Assembly: GCA_965262745.1 (NCBI GenBank)
Contig: OZ253558.1
Span: 496,001-560,000, forward strand
Source of the DNA: JAJECS01 sp965262745
Lineage (GTDB): Bacteria > Chloroflexota > UBA11872
Length of the DNA stretch: 64,000 nucleotides
Reading direction: 5' to 3'
Shown here: piece by piece, positions 33,930 through 41,843 of the stretch
Layout of the letters: every line of letters begins with the position of its first letter
Position numbering within the stretch: position 1 is the first letter of the stretch
Notes under the pieces: generated by a model
Database searches by the model: none
The model's input: the letters and a program-made list of their open reading frames with translations, nothing else
Told to the model about the DNA's origin: nothing
Made by a program: the position numbers and the translations under genes

Positions 33930-35291
33930 GTGGCGCTGGATGTCGCGGCGTTGATGGCGGCCACGGGTCTTGCGTTCTTTGTGCGATTCCGGTTGGGGTG
34001 GGGCCCGGAGCTTGCTTCAAACCGGTATCTGTTCTTCGCTCCGGTAAACATAACGTTCATGGTGGCGTGCATTTTGGCCGGGCTCGCACTAGGCCTCTAC
34101 ACCCGGCATCGGACTGCAGGCCTCCTGGACCGAGTTGTCCGAGCCGCCGGGGCCGTAACCGTCGGAGCGCTACTCACGGTCGCCGCCACGTTCTTCGCCA
34201 TCGCCGATCGGCTCGAATTTCTGCGCCTCCTTGTCGTGTACATGTGGCTGATTGGGATCGTGCTCATCGTTTTCGGGCGAACGCTGGTCATGGGAGTGCG
34301 CCAGTCGCTCAATCGCTTCGGCATCGGCGTCACGCGCGTCATCGTTGTTGGGGCCGGTGCTGAAGGGACCGAGGTGCTGGCTCGACTGGTCGACGAGCGG
34401 GCGCGGCGCTTCCAGGTGATTGGCTTTGTCGACGACTTTGCAACCTCGGTGACGTCTCGCGGCCACCGAGTGCCGGTGCTCGGCCGCGTGGACTCGCTGG
34501 CAGGTGTGCTCAGCGAGCACCAGGTGGACAAGGTTGTGGTGGCCATTCCATCCCTCTCGCACGAAGCACTGTTGGCCATCCTTGAGCAGACCGAGGCGTC
34601 CTACACCGATGTGTGGCTGCTGCCCGACCTGTTTCAGCTGATGGTGTCGCCCGTGGCGACGGATGGAATCCGCGGATTGCCGCTCATGGCTGTCAACGAG
34701 GTTCGCTTGCGAGGGCTCAGCCGGTTTAGCAAGCGTTTGCTGGACGTGGTGGGCGCTATAGTCGGGATGGTGGTCTTGTCGATTCCGATGCTGCTGGTCG
34801 CACTGGCCATCCGTTTCGATTCCGGCGGGCCGGTGTTTTACGTTCAGCAGCGTGTGGGCCGTGACCAGCGGCGGTTTCCGATCATTAAGTTTCGGACAAT
34901 GCACCGCGATGCGGAGGTCAGCGGGCAGACGTGGACAATATCGAACGATCCACGCGTCACTCGCATCGGCCGCTGGCTGCGGCGCTACTGGATTGATGAG
35001 CTACCGCAACTCATCAATGTGATTCGGGGAGATATGAGCCTTGTGGGGCCTAGGCCCGAGCGGAGTTCGTACGTACGCCAATTCGAGCGTGAGTACTCAC
35101 GCTATATGGTCCGGCACCGCGAGCGCGCCGGCATGACCGGCTGGGCTCAGGTCAATGGACTGCGCGGCAATTCGTCGATCGATGAGCGCACGCGCTATGA
35201 CCTCTTCTACGTGGAAAACTGGTCCTTGCTCTTCGATCTCCGGATTCTCATGCGCACGCTGCGAATTGTGATGCGGGGCGATGCGGCCTAA
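33930..35291 (+). CDS. Polyprenyl-phosphate sugar phosphotransferase (exopolysaccharide initiating enzyme)
   Basis: This protein loads the first sugar phosphate on undecaprenyl phosphate. Five N-terminal hydrophobic segments are followed by a nucleotide-binding-like domain (TRVIVVGAGAEGTEVLARLV). The bacterial sugar transferase domain comes next: KRLLDVVGAIVGMVVLSIPM, RVGRDQRRFPIIKFRTMHRDAE, RRYWIDELPQLINVIRGDMSLVGPRPE. The 3' half is unmistakable. The start is uncertain. GTG 33930 (453 residues) is used here. CTG 33882 would overlap the previous stop as CTGA, echoing the TTGA and ATGA overlaps seen elsewhere in this operon. GTG 33771 would give 506 residues with a 115-base overlap. Sugar specificity is unknown. 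Confidence 0.93.
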   Translation: MALDVAALMAATGLAFFVRFRLGWGPELASNRYLFFAPVNITFMVACILAGLALGLYTRHRTAGLLDRVVRAAGAVTVGALLTVAATFFAIADRLEFLRLLVVYMWLIGIVLIVFGRTLVMGVRQSLNRFGIGVTRVIVVGAGAEGTEVLARLVDERARRFQVIGFVDDFATSVTSRGHRVPVLGRVDSLAGVLSEHQVDKVVVAIPSLSHEALLAILEQTEASYTDVWLLPDLFQLMVSPVATDGIRGLPLMAVNEVRLRGLSRFSKRLLDVVGAIVGMVVLSIPMLLVALAIRFDSGGPVFYVQQRVGRDQRRFPIIKFRTMHRDAEVSGQTWTISNDPRVTRIGRWLRRYWIDELPQLINVIRGDMSLVGPRPERSSYVRQFEREYSRYMVRHRERAGMTGWAQVNGLRGNSSIDERTRYDLFYVENWSLLFDLRILMRTLRIVMRGDAA

Positions 35292-38067
35292 GGCTCGACG
35301 CGCGCGCCCATTGATGCGGCGACAGGTCCTCGTGGGCGCGATGGCTGCAATTGCAGCAACGGGATGCGACTTCGGCGGCTCGGGCGACGGGCAAGATCCC
35401 ACGCAGCCTCCCGACAGTGCGCGGACCATTCCACCGGTTGCAAGACCCTATCTGCCGCTTGCCGTGTCGAGTCTGCCGCCTGCCGTCCAACTGCCACTCG
35501 TGGTCATTGATCTTGCGGGCGGCGGCGAGTTCGGCGACGCCGGCGATGGCCAGCCGGCCGCGCGGGCGCAGTTCCGCAGTATCGGCGGCGTGGCGGTTGA
35601 TCCGCAGGGTCGGGTCTATATCTCGGATCCGCAGGCGAATCGCGTGCGACGCATTGGTGCTGACGGCGTGATCCAAACCGTGGCCGGTACGGGCGTTCGC
35701 GGCTCGGCTGGCGACAGCGGTCCGGCCACCCAGGCCGAACTCACCGAGCCGACCCGATTGCTGGTTGACGGTGCTGGCGTTCTCCTCATCGCGGAATTGC
35801 ATCGGGTTCGCCGGGTGGGGGTCGACGGCACCATCACGACCGTCATCGGCGACGGACAGCCAGGACTCGAGGGCGACGGCGGATCGGCCAGCCTCGCCCG
35901 CGTCGCCGGGAACGCTGGAATGGCCCTTGACGGCGAGGGCACGCTATTCATTGCTGAACGCGCAGCGCACCGCGTGCGCCGCATCGGCACCGACGGAATC
36001 GTGACCACCATGGCGGGCACCGGCATTGCCGGAAGTGCTGGAGATGGCGCCGCCGCCACAAGCGCCGAACTGAATCAACCGGTTGACGTCGAAGTCGATG
36101 CGCTTGCCAATGTGCTGATCGCCGAACTCGGCGGCAACCGCATTCGCCGCGTGTCCGGCCAGAGCAGCGTGGCGGCGATCCACACCCTGGCCGGAACCGG
36201 TGAGCCCGGCATGGCCGGCGATGGCGGCTCCGCGGTTAGCGCCCAACTTAACGGTCCCCAGGCCGTAGCCGTCGATACCGACGGCAATGTATTTGTGGCC
36301 GACTGGAACAACCGGCGCATCCGCCGGATTGATTCCAGCGGCGGCATTGCAACGGTCGCGGGTGACATTCAGCAACCTTCGACGTCCGGCCGTCTGGCCG
36401 TAGATACGCGGTTGGAATTGCCTGTCGACGTCACGGTCACCACGCGAGGTGAGTTGCTGGTGGTTGAGCAGGGGACGCGGCGCTTGCGTGCCCTGGTGCC
36501 CATCGCCCAGATTCCGGCCGAGCCGGAAGCGCCCGCGGCGCCGCCGTATCAGGCGCCGGCGCGGGCGCGCGCGCTGCCGCCGCCGGTGGCGGGCGAGCTC
36601 ATCGCCGAAGTGTTCGCGGGTCGCGGCGAGCCGGGCTACGACGGCGAGGGTGGATTGCGCTCGGACGCCCAGTTCGCCACGCCGCGCGGTATTGCCGTTG
36701 ACGAGGCGGGACGTGTGCTGATCGCCGATACCGGCAATCACCGGGTGCGACGAATTGAGCTTGACGGGACCGTGCGTACCGTGGCTGGAAATGGGAGTCC
36801 GGGGTTCTCGGGCGACGGCGGCCTCGCGACGGCGGCCCAGTTGAACCGGCCACACCATGTGACCGTTGACGCGGAGGGTTCCCTTTACATTGCCGACGCC
36901 GGAAACTTCCGGGTGCGGCGTGTTTCGCCGGACGGCGTGATCGGCACGATGGTCGGCGGCAGCGCTCCAGGCTCAGCCGGCGACGGCGGCCCCGCAGCTT
37001 ATGCCTCGCTGACCGAGCCGGTTGGCGTGGCGCTAGACCCATTCGGGCGGTTGTATGTGGTCGACGCACCTGATCACCGGGTTCGCCGGATTGATCCGGA
37101 TGGAACCATCTTCACGATAGCGGGCACCGGCGAGTTTGGCGCGGCCGGCGACGGCGGCCCCGGAAGCGCCGCAGACGTGGGCTTTCCGCAGCGCGTGGTG
37201 GTGGATGCCGCCGGCGACGTGCTCATTTCGCAGTTGCAGGCGGGCGTGGTACGCCGCCTGCGCCGTGACGGCGGCATCGAGCTCGCCGCCGGGTCCTTGG
37301 ACCCATCCGCGCCGGATGAAGGACCGACGGCGTCCGTACGGATCGAGGCGCCCATTGGGCTCGCGGCCGACGCGGCAGGCGGGTTCTACGTCGTCGAAAG
37401 TGGGGCTGGGACGGTCACGGCCGTCAGTGGGAGCGGCGCTCGGGTCATAGCCGGCGATCCGACAGGCTCGGGGCAACCGGGTGGACCGGCCGGCGAGATT
37501 CCCCTGTTCACCGCCATCGACATCGCCATCGCCAACGATGGGAGCGTCTACCTGCTTGAGGCACGTGGCATCGTGTGGCGCATTGCTGCACCCGGGCAGC
37601 CCGAACCGGGGGGCGCCGTGCCATCGCCGACCGGCGAGGCGGAGGTCACCCCGGAAGCCGCGGCGGACGCGTCGCCAACGCCGACTCTTGAGCCGGCTGC
37701 GAACGAGTCGGCCTCGATCGAGGCCGTGACCCTGGCGCTCGATCTTGACTCAGCGCAGGAGCCCGTGGAACCAACGCTCCAGTTCCATCCTGGCGAGCGC
37801 GTGAACATATCCGTTGAATTCACCGATATCGTCGAAGGTTCGCGACTTGGGATCCGTTGGAACGCCGGTGATCGGGAAATTGGCCGCTTTCTGACCGATC
37901 CAGTAGGCGCATCGCAGCGGAGCACCTATGGATTCTGGTTCCATCTCCCACCGACCGCCCCTGAGGGCCAGTGGAGCGTTGAGGTGCTCGTCGGTCAGCG
38001 GGCTGTGAGCCGCGCGGATTTCGTCGTCGCGCCGGGTGAGGTCAGGATCCAACGCGACAGCGGCTAG
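35281..38067 (+). CDS. NHL-repeat lipoprotein with two six-bladed propellers
   Basis: This 928-residue protein has a signal MRRQVLVGAMAAIAATGCDF, with Cys29 as probable lipid anchor. Twelve NHL-type repeats of about 55 residues follow the pattern GVAVDPQGRVYISD...RVRRIGADG...VAGTG...GDGG. Six lie at 35575-36510 and six at 36640-37600, separated by a Pro/Ala-rich linker (IPAEPEAPAAPPYQAPARAR). A Thr/Pro-rich spacer and a C-terminal Ig-like domain of about 110 residues (ISVEFTDIVEGSRLGIRW, WSVEVLVGQRAVSRADF) close it. ATG 35281 overlaps the preceding stop; ATG 35314 is an alternative. NHL propellers bind proteins or glycans; a surface role linked to the glycan operon is inferred. Confidence 0.9.
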   Translation: MRPKARRARPLMRRQVLVGAMAAIAATGCDFGGSGDGQDPTQPPDSARTIPPVARPYLPLAVSSLPPAVQLPLVVIDLAGGGEFGDAGDGQPAARAQFRSIGGVAVDPQGRVYISDPQANRVRRIGADGVIQTVAGTGVRGSAGDSGPATQAELTEPTRLLVDGAGVLLIAELHRVRRVGVDGTITTVIGDGQPGLEGDGGSASLARVAGNAGMALDGEGTLFIAERAAHRVRRIGTDGIVTTMAGTGIAGSAGDGAAATSAELNQPVDVEVDALANVLIAELGGNRIRRVSGQSSVAAIHTLAGTGEPGMAGDGGSAVSAQLNGPQAVAVDTDGNVFVADWNNRRIRRIDSSGGIATVAGDIQQPSTSGRLAVDTRLELPVDVTVTTRGELLVVEQGTRRLRALVPIAQIPAEPEAPAAPPYQAPARARALPPPVAGELIAEVFAGRGEPGYDGEGGLRSDAQFATPRGIAVDEAGRVLIADTGNHRVRRIELDGTVRTVAGNGSPGFSGDGGLATAAQLNRPHHVTVDAEGSLYIADAGNFRVRRVSPDGVIGTMVGGSAPGSAGDGGPAAYASLTEPVGVALDPFGRLYVVDAPDHRVRRIDPDGTIFTIAGTGEFGAAGDGGPGSAADVGFPQRVVVDAAGDVLISQLQAGVVRRLRRDGGIELAAGSLDPSAPDEGPTASVRIEAPIGLAADAAGGFYVVESGAGTVTAVSGSGARVIAGDPTGSGQPGGPAGEIPLFTAIDIAIANDGSVYLLEARGIVWRIAAPGQPEPGGAVPSPTGEAEVTPEAAADASPTPTLEPAANESASIEAVTLALDLDSAQEPVEPTLQFHPGERVNISVEFTDIVEGSRLGIRWNAGDREIGRFLTDPVGASQRSTYGFWFHLPPTAPEGQWSVEVLVGQRAVSRADFVVAPGEVRIQRDSG

Positions 38068-38324
38068 CCATGGTTGTTGCTGCCCCGATCATGCCTTTGG
38101 TACGGTCAATTTCGAGACCAGCCGGCGCTGGCCCTCTGCTTATCCGCGGCTCGACTGGTTGCCAATACCCCGTTCGCCAGGCTCGGCAGGTCAATCATGT
38201 CCGTGGATAGCTCGCCGTTTGGGCAAGCCACGTCGCCGGCGCGTCGGAATACGTTTGATGCCTTGGCCACAGGCCGCGCGGCCTAGGGCCGTACCACGTC
38301 GAGGGTAGAGGAGAACGCATACGG

Positions 38325-39011
38325 ATGGCGGCAACCCAACCTGGTGAGTCAGATATGCCTAACGATCAGGCACCCCATGCGGATGATGACGGGCCTGAGC
38401 GGACGATTCGCGTCACCGACCGCCGTGCGTCGTCGAGTTCTGACGACCAACCGCGGCCGCAGGCGCGCGCACCCGAGGACCCTGGAGCGCAGACTGACGA
38501 TGCGCCGGATCTTGAGCGGCGGCATCGTGATGTCCTCAATCGACTCACGCGCGTCCAGGCAGACTTTGCAAACTACCGGCGCCGTTCAGAGGCTGAAGCA
38601 CAGGATCGGACCCGGTTCGCCAACATGGCTATTGCTTTTGATGTCTTGCGGGTCATCGACGGCCTAGAGCGCGGATTCCAGACGCTGCCGGATGCGTTGC
38701 GACTGCTGAGCTGGATTGATGGGATTGCCCTGACACAGGCTCAGCTTCTGGGTGTGCTCGAGGCGCACGGCGTGAAACCCATTGAATGTGATCGTGGCGA
38801 TCCGATCGACCCCTCGATTCACGAAGTGGTGGTCTCGGACGAGGGCGACGGGCCGATGGCAGTGGTGGAAGCCTTGCAGCGCGGCTATCGCATGCATGAT
38901 CGAGTGTTGCGACCGACCCTGGTCAAGGCGGCGCCGGCCGAGAGCATTGCCTCGGAGTCTGACCCGGGGATCGGCGACGACGCGGCGCCCGGCGGCGATG
39001 ACGCCGGCTAA
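38325..39011 (+). CDS. grpE: GrpE nucleotide exchange factor
   Basis: This 228-residue cochaperone of DnaK has a long acidic, probably disordered N-terminus (about 65 residues), the dimerisation helix LERRHRDVLNRLTRVQADFANYRRRSEAEAQDR (quoted in pieces in relatives), and the beta-wing region. The wing reads GVKPIECDRGDPIDPSIHEVV and VVEALQRGYRMHDRVLRPTLV, the latter being the family signature. An acidic tail follows. GAGGAGAAC precedes the ATG. The middle segment (AIAFDVLRVIDGLERGFQTLP) replaces the usual LLPVLDNLERAL. The 257 bases upstream hold no clear gene and no CIRCE operator. Confidence 0.93.
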   Translation: MAATQPGESDMPNDQAPHADDDGPERTIRVTDRRASSSSDDQPRPQARAPEDPGAQTDDAPDLERRHRDVLNRLTRVQADFANYRRRSEAEAQDRTRFANMAIAFDVLRVIDGLERGFQTLPDALRLLSWIDGIALTQAQLLGVLEAHGVKPIECDRGDPIDPSIHEVVVSDEGDGPMAVVEALQRGYRMHDRVLRPTLVKAAPAESIASESDPGIGDDAAPGGDDAG

Positions 39012-39031
39012 CGGCACGAAGTGACAAGGCT

Positions 39032-40138
39032 GTGAGCAGCAAGCCTGACTACTACGACGTGCTAGGGGTCAACCGGGACGCCTCCGAGTCGCAAATCCGC
39101 CGCGCCTTCCGCAAGCTGGCGCGGGAATACCACCCCGATGTCAGTCGCGAACCGGACGCGGAAACCAAGTTCAAGCAAATCAACGAGGCCTATGAGGTTC
39201 TGCGCGACGACGAGAAGCGGCAGATGTACGACCGCTTTGGACACGCCGGCCCGCGCGGCGGGATTGGGGCCGGCGTCGACGACTTTGGCGGTGTCGGCGA
39301 CATCTTTGATGCGTTCTTTGGACGGGGGACAACGCGCCGCCGTCCTCCTGAGCAGCGCGGAGCCGACCTGCGGGTCACGTTGACCATGGAGTTCGTCGAG
39401 TCGGTCTTCGGCGCCACGAAGTCGGTCGACTACGAGCGCCATGAGCCATGCGGCACGTGCGGCGGCAATGGGGCAGAGCCGGGCACCAAGCCGTCGACCT
39501 GCCGCATGTGCCAAGGCGCCGGGCAGGTGCAACGGACCGAGCGATCACTCTTCGGCCAGTTCGTGAACGTGGCGACGTGTCCACGGTGTCACGGTGAAGG
39601 ACGGGAGATTAAGGAGCCGTGTCCCGGCTGCCGTGGCACGGGCCTCGAACGCCGCGAAATGCGCCGGGAGATCGGGATTCCCGCCGGGCTTCCGCCCGGT
39701 ACGGAGTTGCGGCTCACGGGCGCGGGCGATCACGGCCGCAATCGCGGTGTGCCGGGAGACCTATATGTGGCGATTGAGGTGGAACCCCATCCGCAGCTCG
39801 AGCGCGACGGCGACGACATCGTCAGTGATCTTGCGCTCAACATCGGTGAAGCCGCCTTGGGCGCCACGTTGGACATCCCCACGGTCGATGGCGACGAGAC
39901 CGTGACCGTGCCGGCTGGTACCCAGCCGGACACGGTGTTGAAGTTGCGCGGTCGCGGTGTGCCGCGGTATCGCCGATCGGGACGCGGTGACCAGCGCATC
40001 AACGTCCGGGTGGTCATCCCCGAGAAGCTCTCGTCGGCCCAGCGCGAGCTGCTTGAGCAGTTGCGAGACTCACTCCCAACGGGCCGCGACTCCGAGGGCC
40101 GGAACTTTGTCGACAAGGCACGCGCCGCGTTCCGGTGA
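39032..40138 (+). CDS. dnaJ: Chaperone DnaJ
   Basis: This 368-residue type I J-protein stimulates the DnaK ATPase. The J domain covers residues 1-70, with HPD at 34-36 (REYHPDVSRE). A short Gly-rich stretch leads to the zinc domain with four CxxCxGxG motifs: CGTCGGNG, CRMCQGAG, CPRCHGEG and CPGCRGTG. The two beta-barrel substrate domains follow. GTG start, 20 bases after grpE. No dnaK lies in the window, which differs from the common grpE-dnaK-dnaJ order. Confidence 0.96.
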   Translation: MSSKPDYYDVLGVNRDASESQIRRAFRKLAREYHPDVSREPDAETKFKQINEAYEVLRDDEKRQMYDRFGHAGPRGGIGAGVDDFGGVGDIFDAFFGRGTTRRRPPEQRGADLRVTLTMEFVESVFGATKSVDYERHEPCGTCGGNGAEPGTKPSTCRMCQGAGQVQRTERSLFGQFVNVATCPRCHGEGREIKEPCPGCRGTGLERREMRREIGIPAGLPPGTELRLTGAGDHGRNRGVPGDLYVAIEVEPHPQLERDGDDIVSDLALNIGEAALGATLDIPTVDGDETVTVPAGTQPDTVLKLRGRGVPRYRRSGRGDQRINVRVVIPEKLSSAQRELLEQLRDSLPTGRDSEGRNFVDKARAAFR

Positions 40139-41034
40139 GCCAGCGCTGGCTGGAGATCACGGTCCACGCAGAACCGTCGGATGTTGACGATGTGCGAGCC
40201 GAACTCAGCCGATGGGTCGGTTCGGCGCTAGCTGTCGAGCACCGGGCTGACGACCCGCATAACCATGTGGTCGTGCGGGCCTATGTTGCCGACGGGCCTG
40301 AGTGTGGGCACACGCGCCAGGCAATCGAGCGCGCCCTTTGGCACCTTGGCGCCACGGGAGCTTCTGCGCTTCGAGAACCGCAGGTCCGCTGGGTGCGGCC
40401 CGAGGAGTATCTCAACGGTTGGCGGGCGTTCTACCGGCCGTTCCCGATCGGCTGTGGCTTTGTCGTTGCGCCGTCGTGGAGCGACGCGCCCGCCAGCGAC
40501 CGCCGCGCTATCCGGCTTGATCCCGGCATGGCCTTTGGCACGGGGCTGCATCCGACTACGCAGCTTGCGGTTGAGGCCCTCGAACGCACGGTTGCAGCGG
40601 GGCAGACTGTGGTGGACGTAGGCACGGGCTCCGGCATCCTGGCCATTGTCGCGGGGTTGTGCGGCGCTCGGCGCGTGTGTGCCGTTGACACCGACGACGA
40701 CGCGGTGCGAACGGCCAGGGCGAACGTTGCGCGGAACGATTGCGACGACCGCGTGACTGTTGTCCATGGACAGCTGCCCCTATCGGATTGGCAACCGGCC
40801 GACGTTCTGGTGGCCAACATCGTGGCGGACACGCATCTGCGGAGTCTCGAGCACTACCGGGCGGCCGTGCGTCGCGGCGGCGACGTAATCCTCGGAGGCA
40901 TCATCACGTCCAGAAGCGCGGAGCTGCGGGCGGCAGCCGCCGACCACGAGCTTCGCGTCGTGGGCGCGATACACCGGGACGATTGGGAATGCCTTACCCT
41001 CAACGTGCCAGCCATCGGCGGGGTGGATGCATGA
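40135..41034 (+). CDS. prmA: Ribosomal protein L11 methyltransferase
   Basis: This 299-residue SAM-dependent enzyme trimethylates L11. The N-terminal L11-recognition domain (LEITVHAEPSDVDDVRAEL) is followed by the class I fold, with TVVDVGTGSGILAIVAG (motif I), VCAVDTDDDAVRTARANV (motif II) and VLVANIVADTHL (the PrmA catalytic loop). GTG start overlaps the dnaJ stop by 4 bases. The dnaJ-prmA neighbourhood is widely conserved and supports the assignment. Confidence 0.95.
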   Translation: MSQRWLEITVHAEPSDVDDVRAELSRWVGSALAVEHRADDPHNHVVVRAYVADGPECGHTRQAIERALWHLGATGASALREPQVRWVRPEEYLNGWRAFYRPFPIGCGFVVAPSWSDAPASDRRAIRLDPGMAFGTGLHPTTQLAVEALERTVAAGQTVVDVGTGSGILAIVAGLCGARRVCAVDTDDDAVRTARANVARNDCDDRVTVVHGQLPLSDWQPADVLVANIVADTHLRSLEHYRAAVRRGGDVILGGIITSRSAELRAAAADHELRVVGAIHRDDWECLTLNVPAIGGVDA

Positions 41035-41405
41035 CATCCGGCGTCACGAGTTCACAAGAAGCGCCTGGCGGTTGTCTCTTCTGCAAGATCGCGGCGGGCG
41101 ATATTCCCTCGGCCCAGGTCTACGCGGATGATGCGCTCGTCGCCTTTCGCGATATTGCTCCCCAAGCTCCCGTGCACGTCCTCGTCGTGCCGCGGCGGCA
41201 TCTGGAAAGCCTCGATGCCTTGCGGCACGATCCCGAACTCGCAGGCCGCTTGCTCGCCGCCGCCGCAAACGTGGCGCGTACGGAAGGGCTGCATCAAGCC
41301 GGCTATCGCGTGGCCGTAAATCACGGACGCCACGGCGCACAGACCGTTGGCCACGTGCATTTGCACGTGCTCGGTGGCCGGCAGCTACGCGGAGAACTGG
41401 GATAG
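41031..41405 (+). CDS. HIT-family (histidine triad) nucleotide hydrolase
   Basis: This 124-residue Hint-like protein has the zinc-type N-terminal CLFCKIAAGDIPS, HVLVVPRRHLESL, and the triad His108-Val-His110-Leu-His112 (GHVHLHVLGG). It hydrolyses purine nucleoside phosphoramidates or related AMP conjugates. ATG 41031 overlaps prmA's stop as ATGA. It is the last gene before the long rpoB leader and a terminator-like hairpin at 41582. Confidence 0.95.
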   Translation: MTSGVTSSQEAPGGCLFCKIAAGDIPSAQVYADDALVAFRDIAPQAPVHVLVVPRRHLESLDALRHDPELAGRLLAAAANVARTEGLHQAGYRVAVNHGRHGAQTVGHVHLHVLGGRQLRGELG

Positions 41406-41546
41406 ACCGGGAAGCGCGCCGCGTCAGTCAATCCCCGCCGCGTCAGTTCGGGTTTCGCCCATCAGACTGTCCCGAGGGCCGTGGCCCTGCGGATCTATAC
41501 CGTCTCGTGGGGTGTGCTAGCCTGGGGGACGTGCGGGGATTATGCG

Positions 41547-41562
41547 CCCAGCATGCGCTGGG
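41547..41562 (+). repeat. Small hairpin in the rpoB leader
   Basis: CCCAGC and GCTGGG form a perfect 6-bp stem around ATGC. It lies 24 bases downstream of the candidate -10 element at 41515-41523 and 19 bases before the terminator-like hairpin. Confidence 0.55.
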
Positions 41563-41581
41563 ACAAATTGAATAGACCTAT

Positions 41582-41625
41582 CACCCAGGCGGTTGCGGAG
41601 CCGTCTTGGGTGTTTTGTGTTGTTG
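41582..41625 (+). terminator. Rho-independent terminator, possible rpoB attenuator
   Basis: CACCCAGGCGG (41582-41592) pairs with CCGTCTTGGGTG (41601-41612) as an 11-bp stem with one bulged T and one G-T pair around an 8-base loop. The T-rich run TTTTGTGTTGTTGT follows at once. It either ends the grpE-dnaJ-prmA-hit transcript or acts as an attenuator for rpoBC, since it lies 220 bases before the rpoB ATG. Confidence 0.8.
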
Positions 41626-41805
41626 TCAACAGTCTCCGCAACTAGGGTATCGGCGCTGCGACTGACAAGGCGAGGCTATTAGCAAGAGTTGGTGGTCGCG
41701 TGCGCCGAGGCACGTGTGGCGCCCTTGCGCCCTGAGTGCGCACCAAGAATTGGGTGTGCGCTTGTTCGTCACGCAACGGGACTCTTCGTATCCCCGACAG
41801 CATTC

Positions 41806-41825
41806 GTCCGGCACCTTCGCCGGAC
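41806..41825 (+). repeat. Hairpin next to the rpoB ribosome-binding site
   Basis: GTCCGGC and GCCGGAC are exact complements around ACCTTC, ending 18 bases before the ATG and 11 bases before the GAGG ribosome-binding site. It could modulate translation initiation of rpoB. Confidence 0.55.
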
Positions 41826-41843
41826 CTCAGAAGCCGAGGCTCA

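Larger units (their letters stand above)
41406..41843 (+). promoter_or_regulatory. Long structured leader region before rpoB
   Basis: These 438 bases contain no recognisable gene. They hold, in order, a candidate extended -10 (TGCTAGCCT at 41515-41523), a hairpin at 41547-41562, a terminator-like hairpin with T-run at 41582-41625, a GTGCGC/GCGCAC pairing at 41700-41743, and a hairpin at 41806-41825 just before the ribosome-binding site. The arrangement suggests the rpoBC transcript is controlled by attenuation or leader structure, though the T-run hairpin could simply end the hit transcript if the promoter lies downstream. Confidence 0.5.

Noticed and set aside
38197..38286. A 29-codon frame (MSVDSSPFGQATSPARR...) in the gap before grpE.
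   Set aside because: The ribosome-binding site is weak, no family is recognised and the frame is short; chance occurrence in GC-rich DNA is likely.
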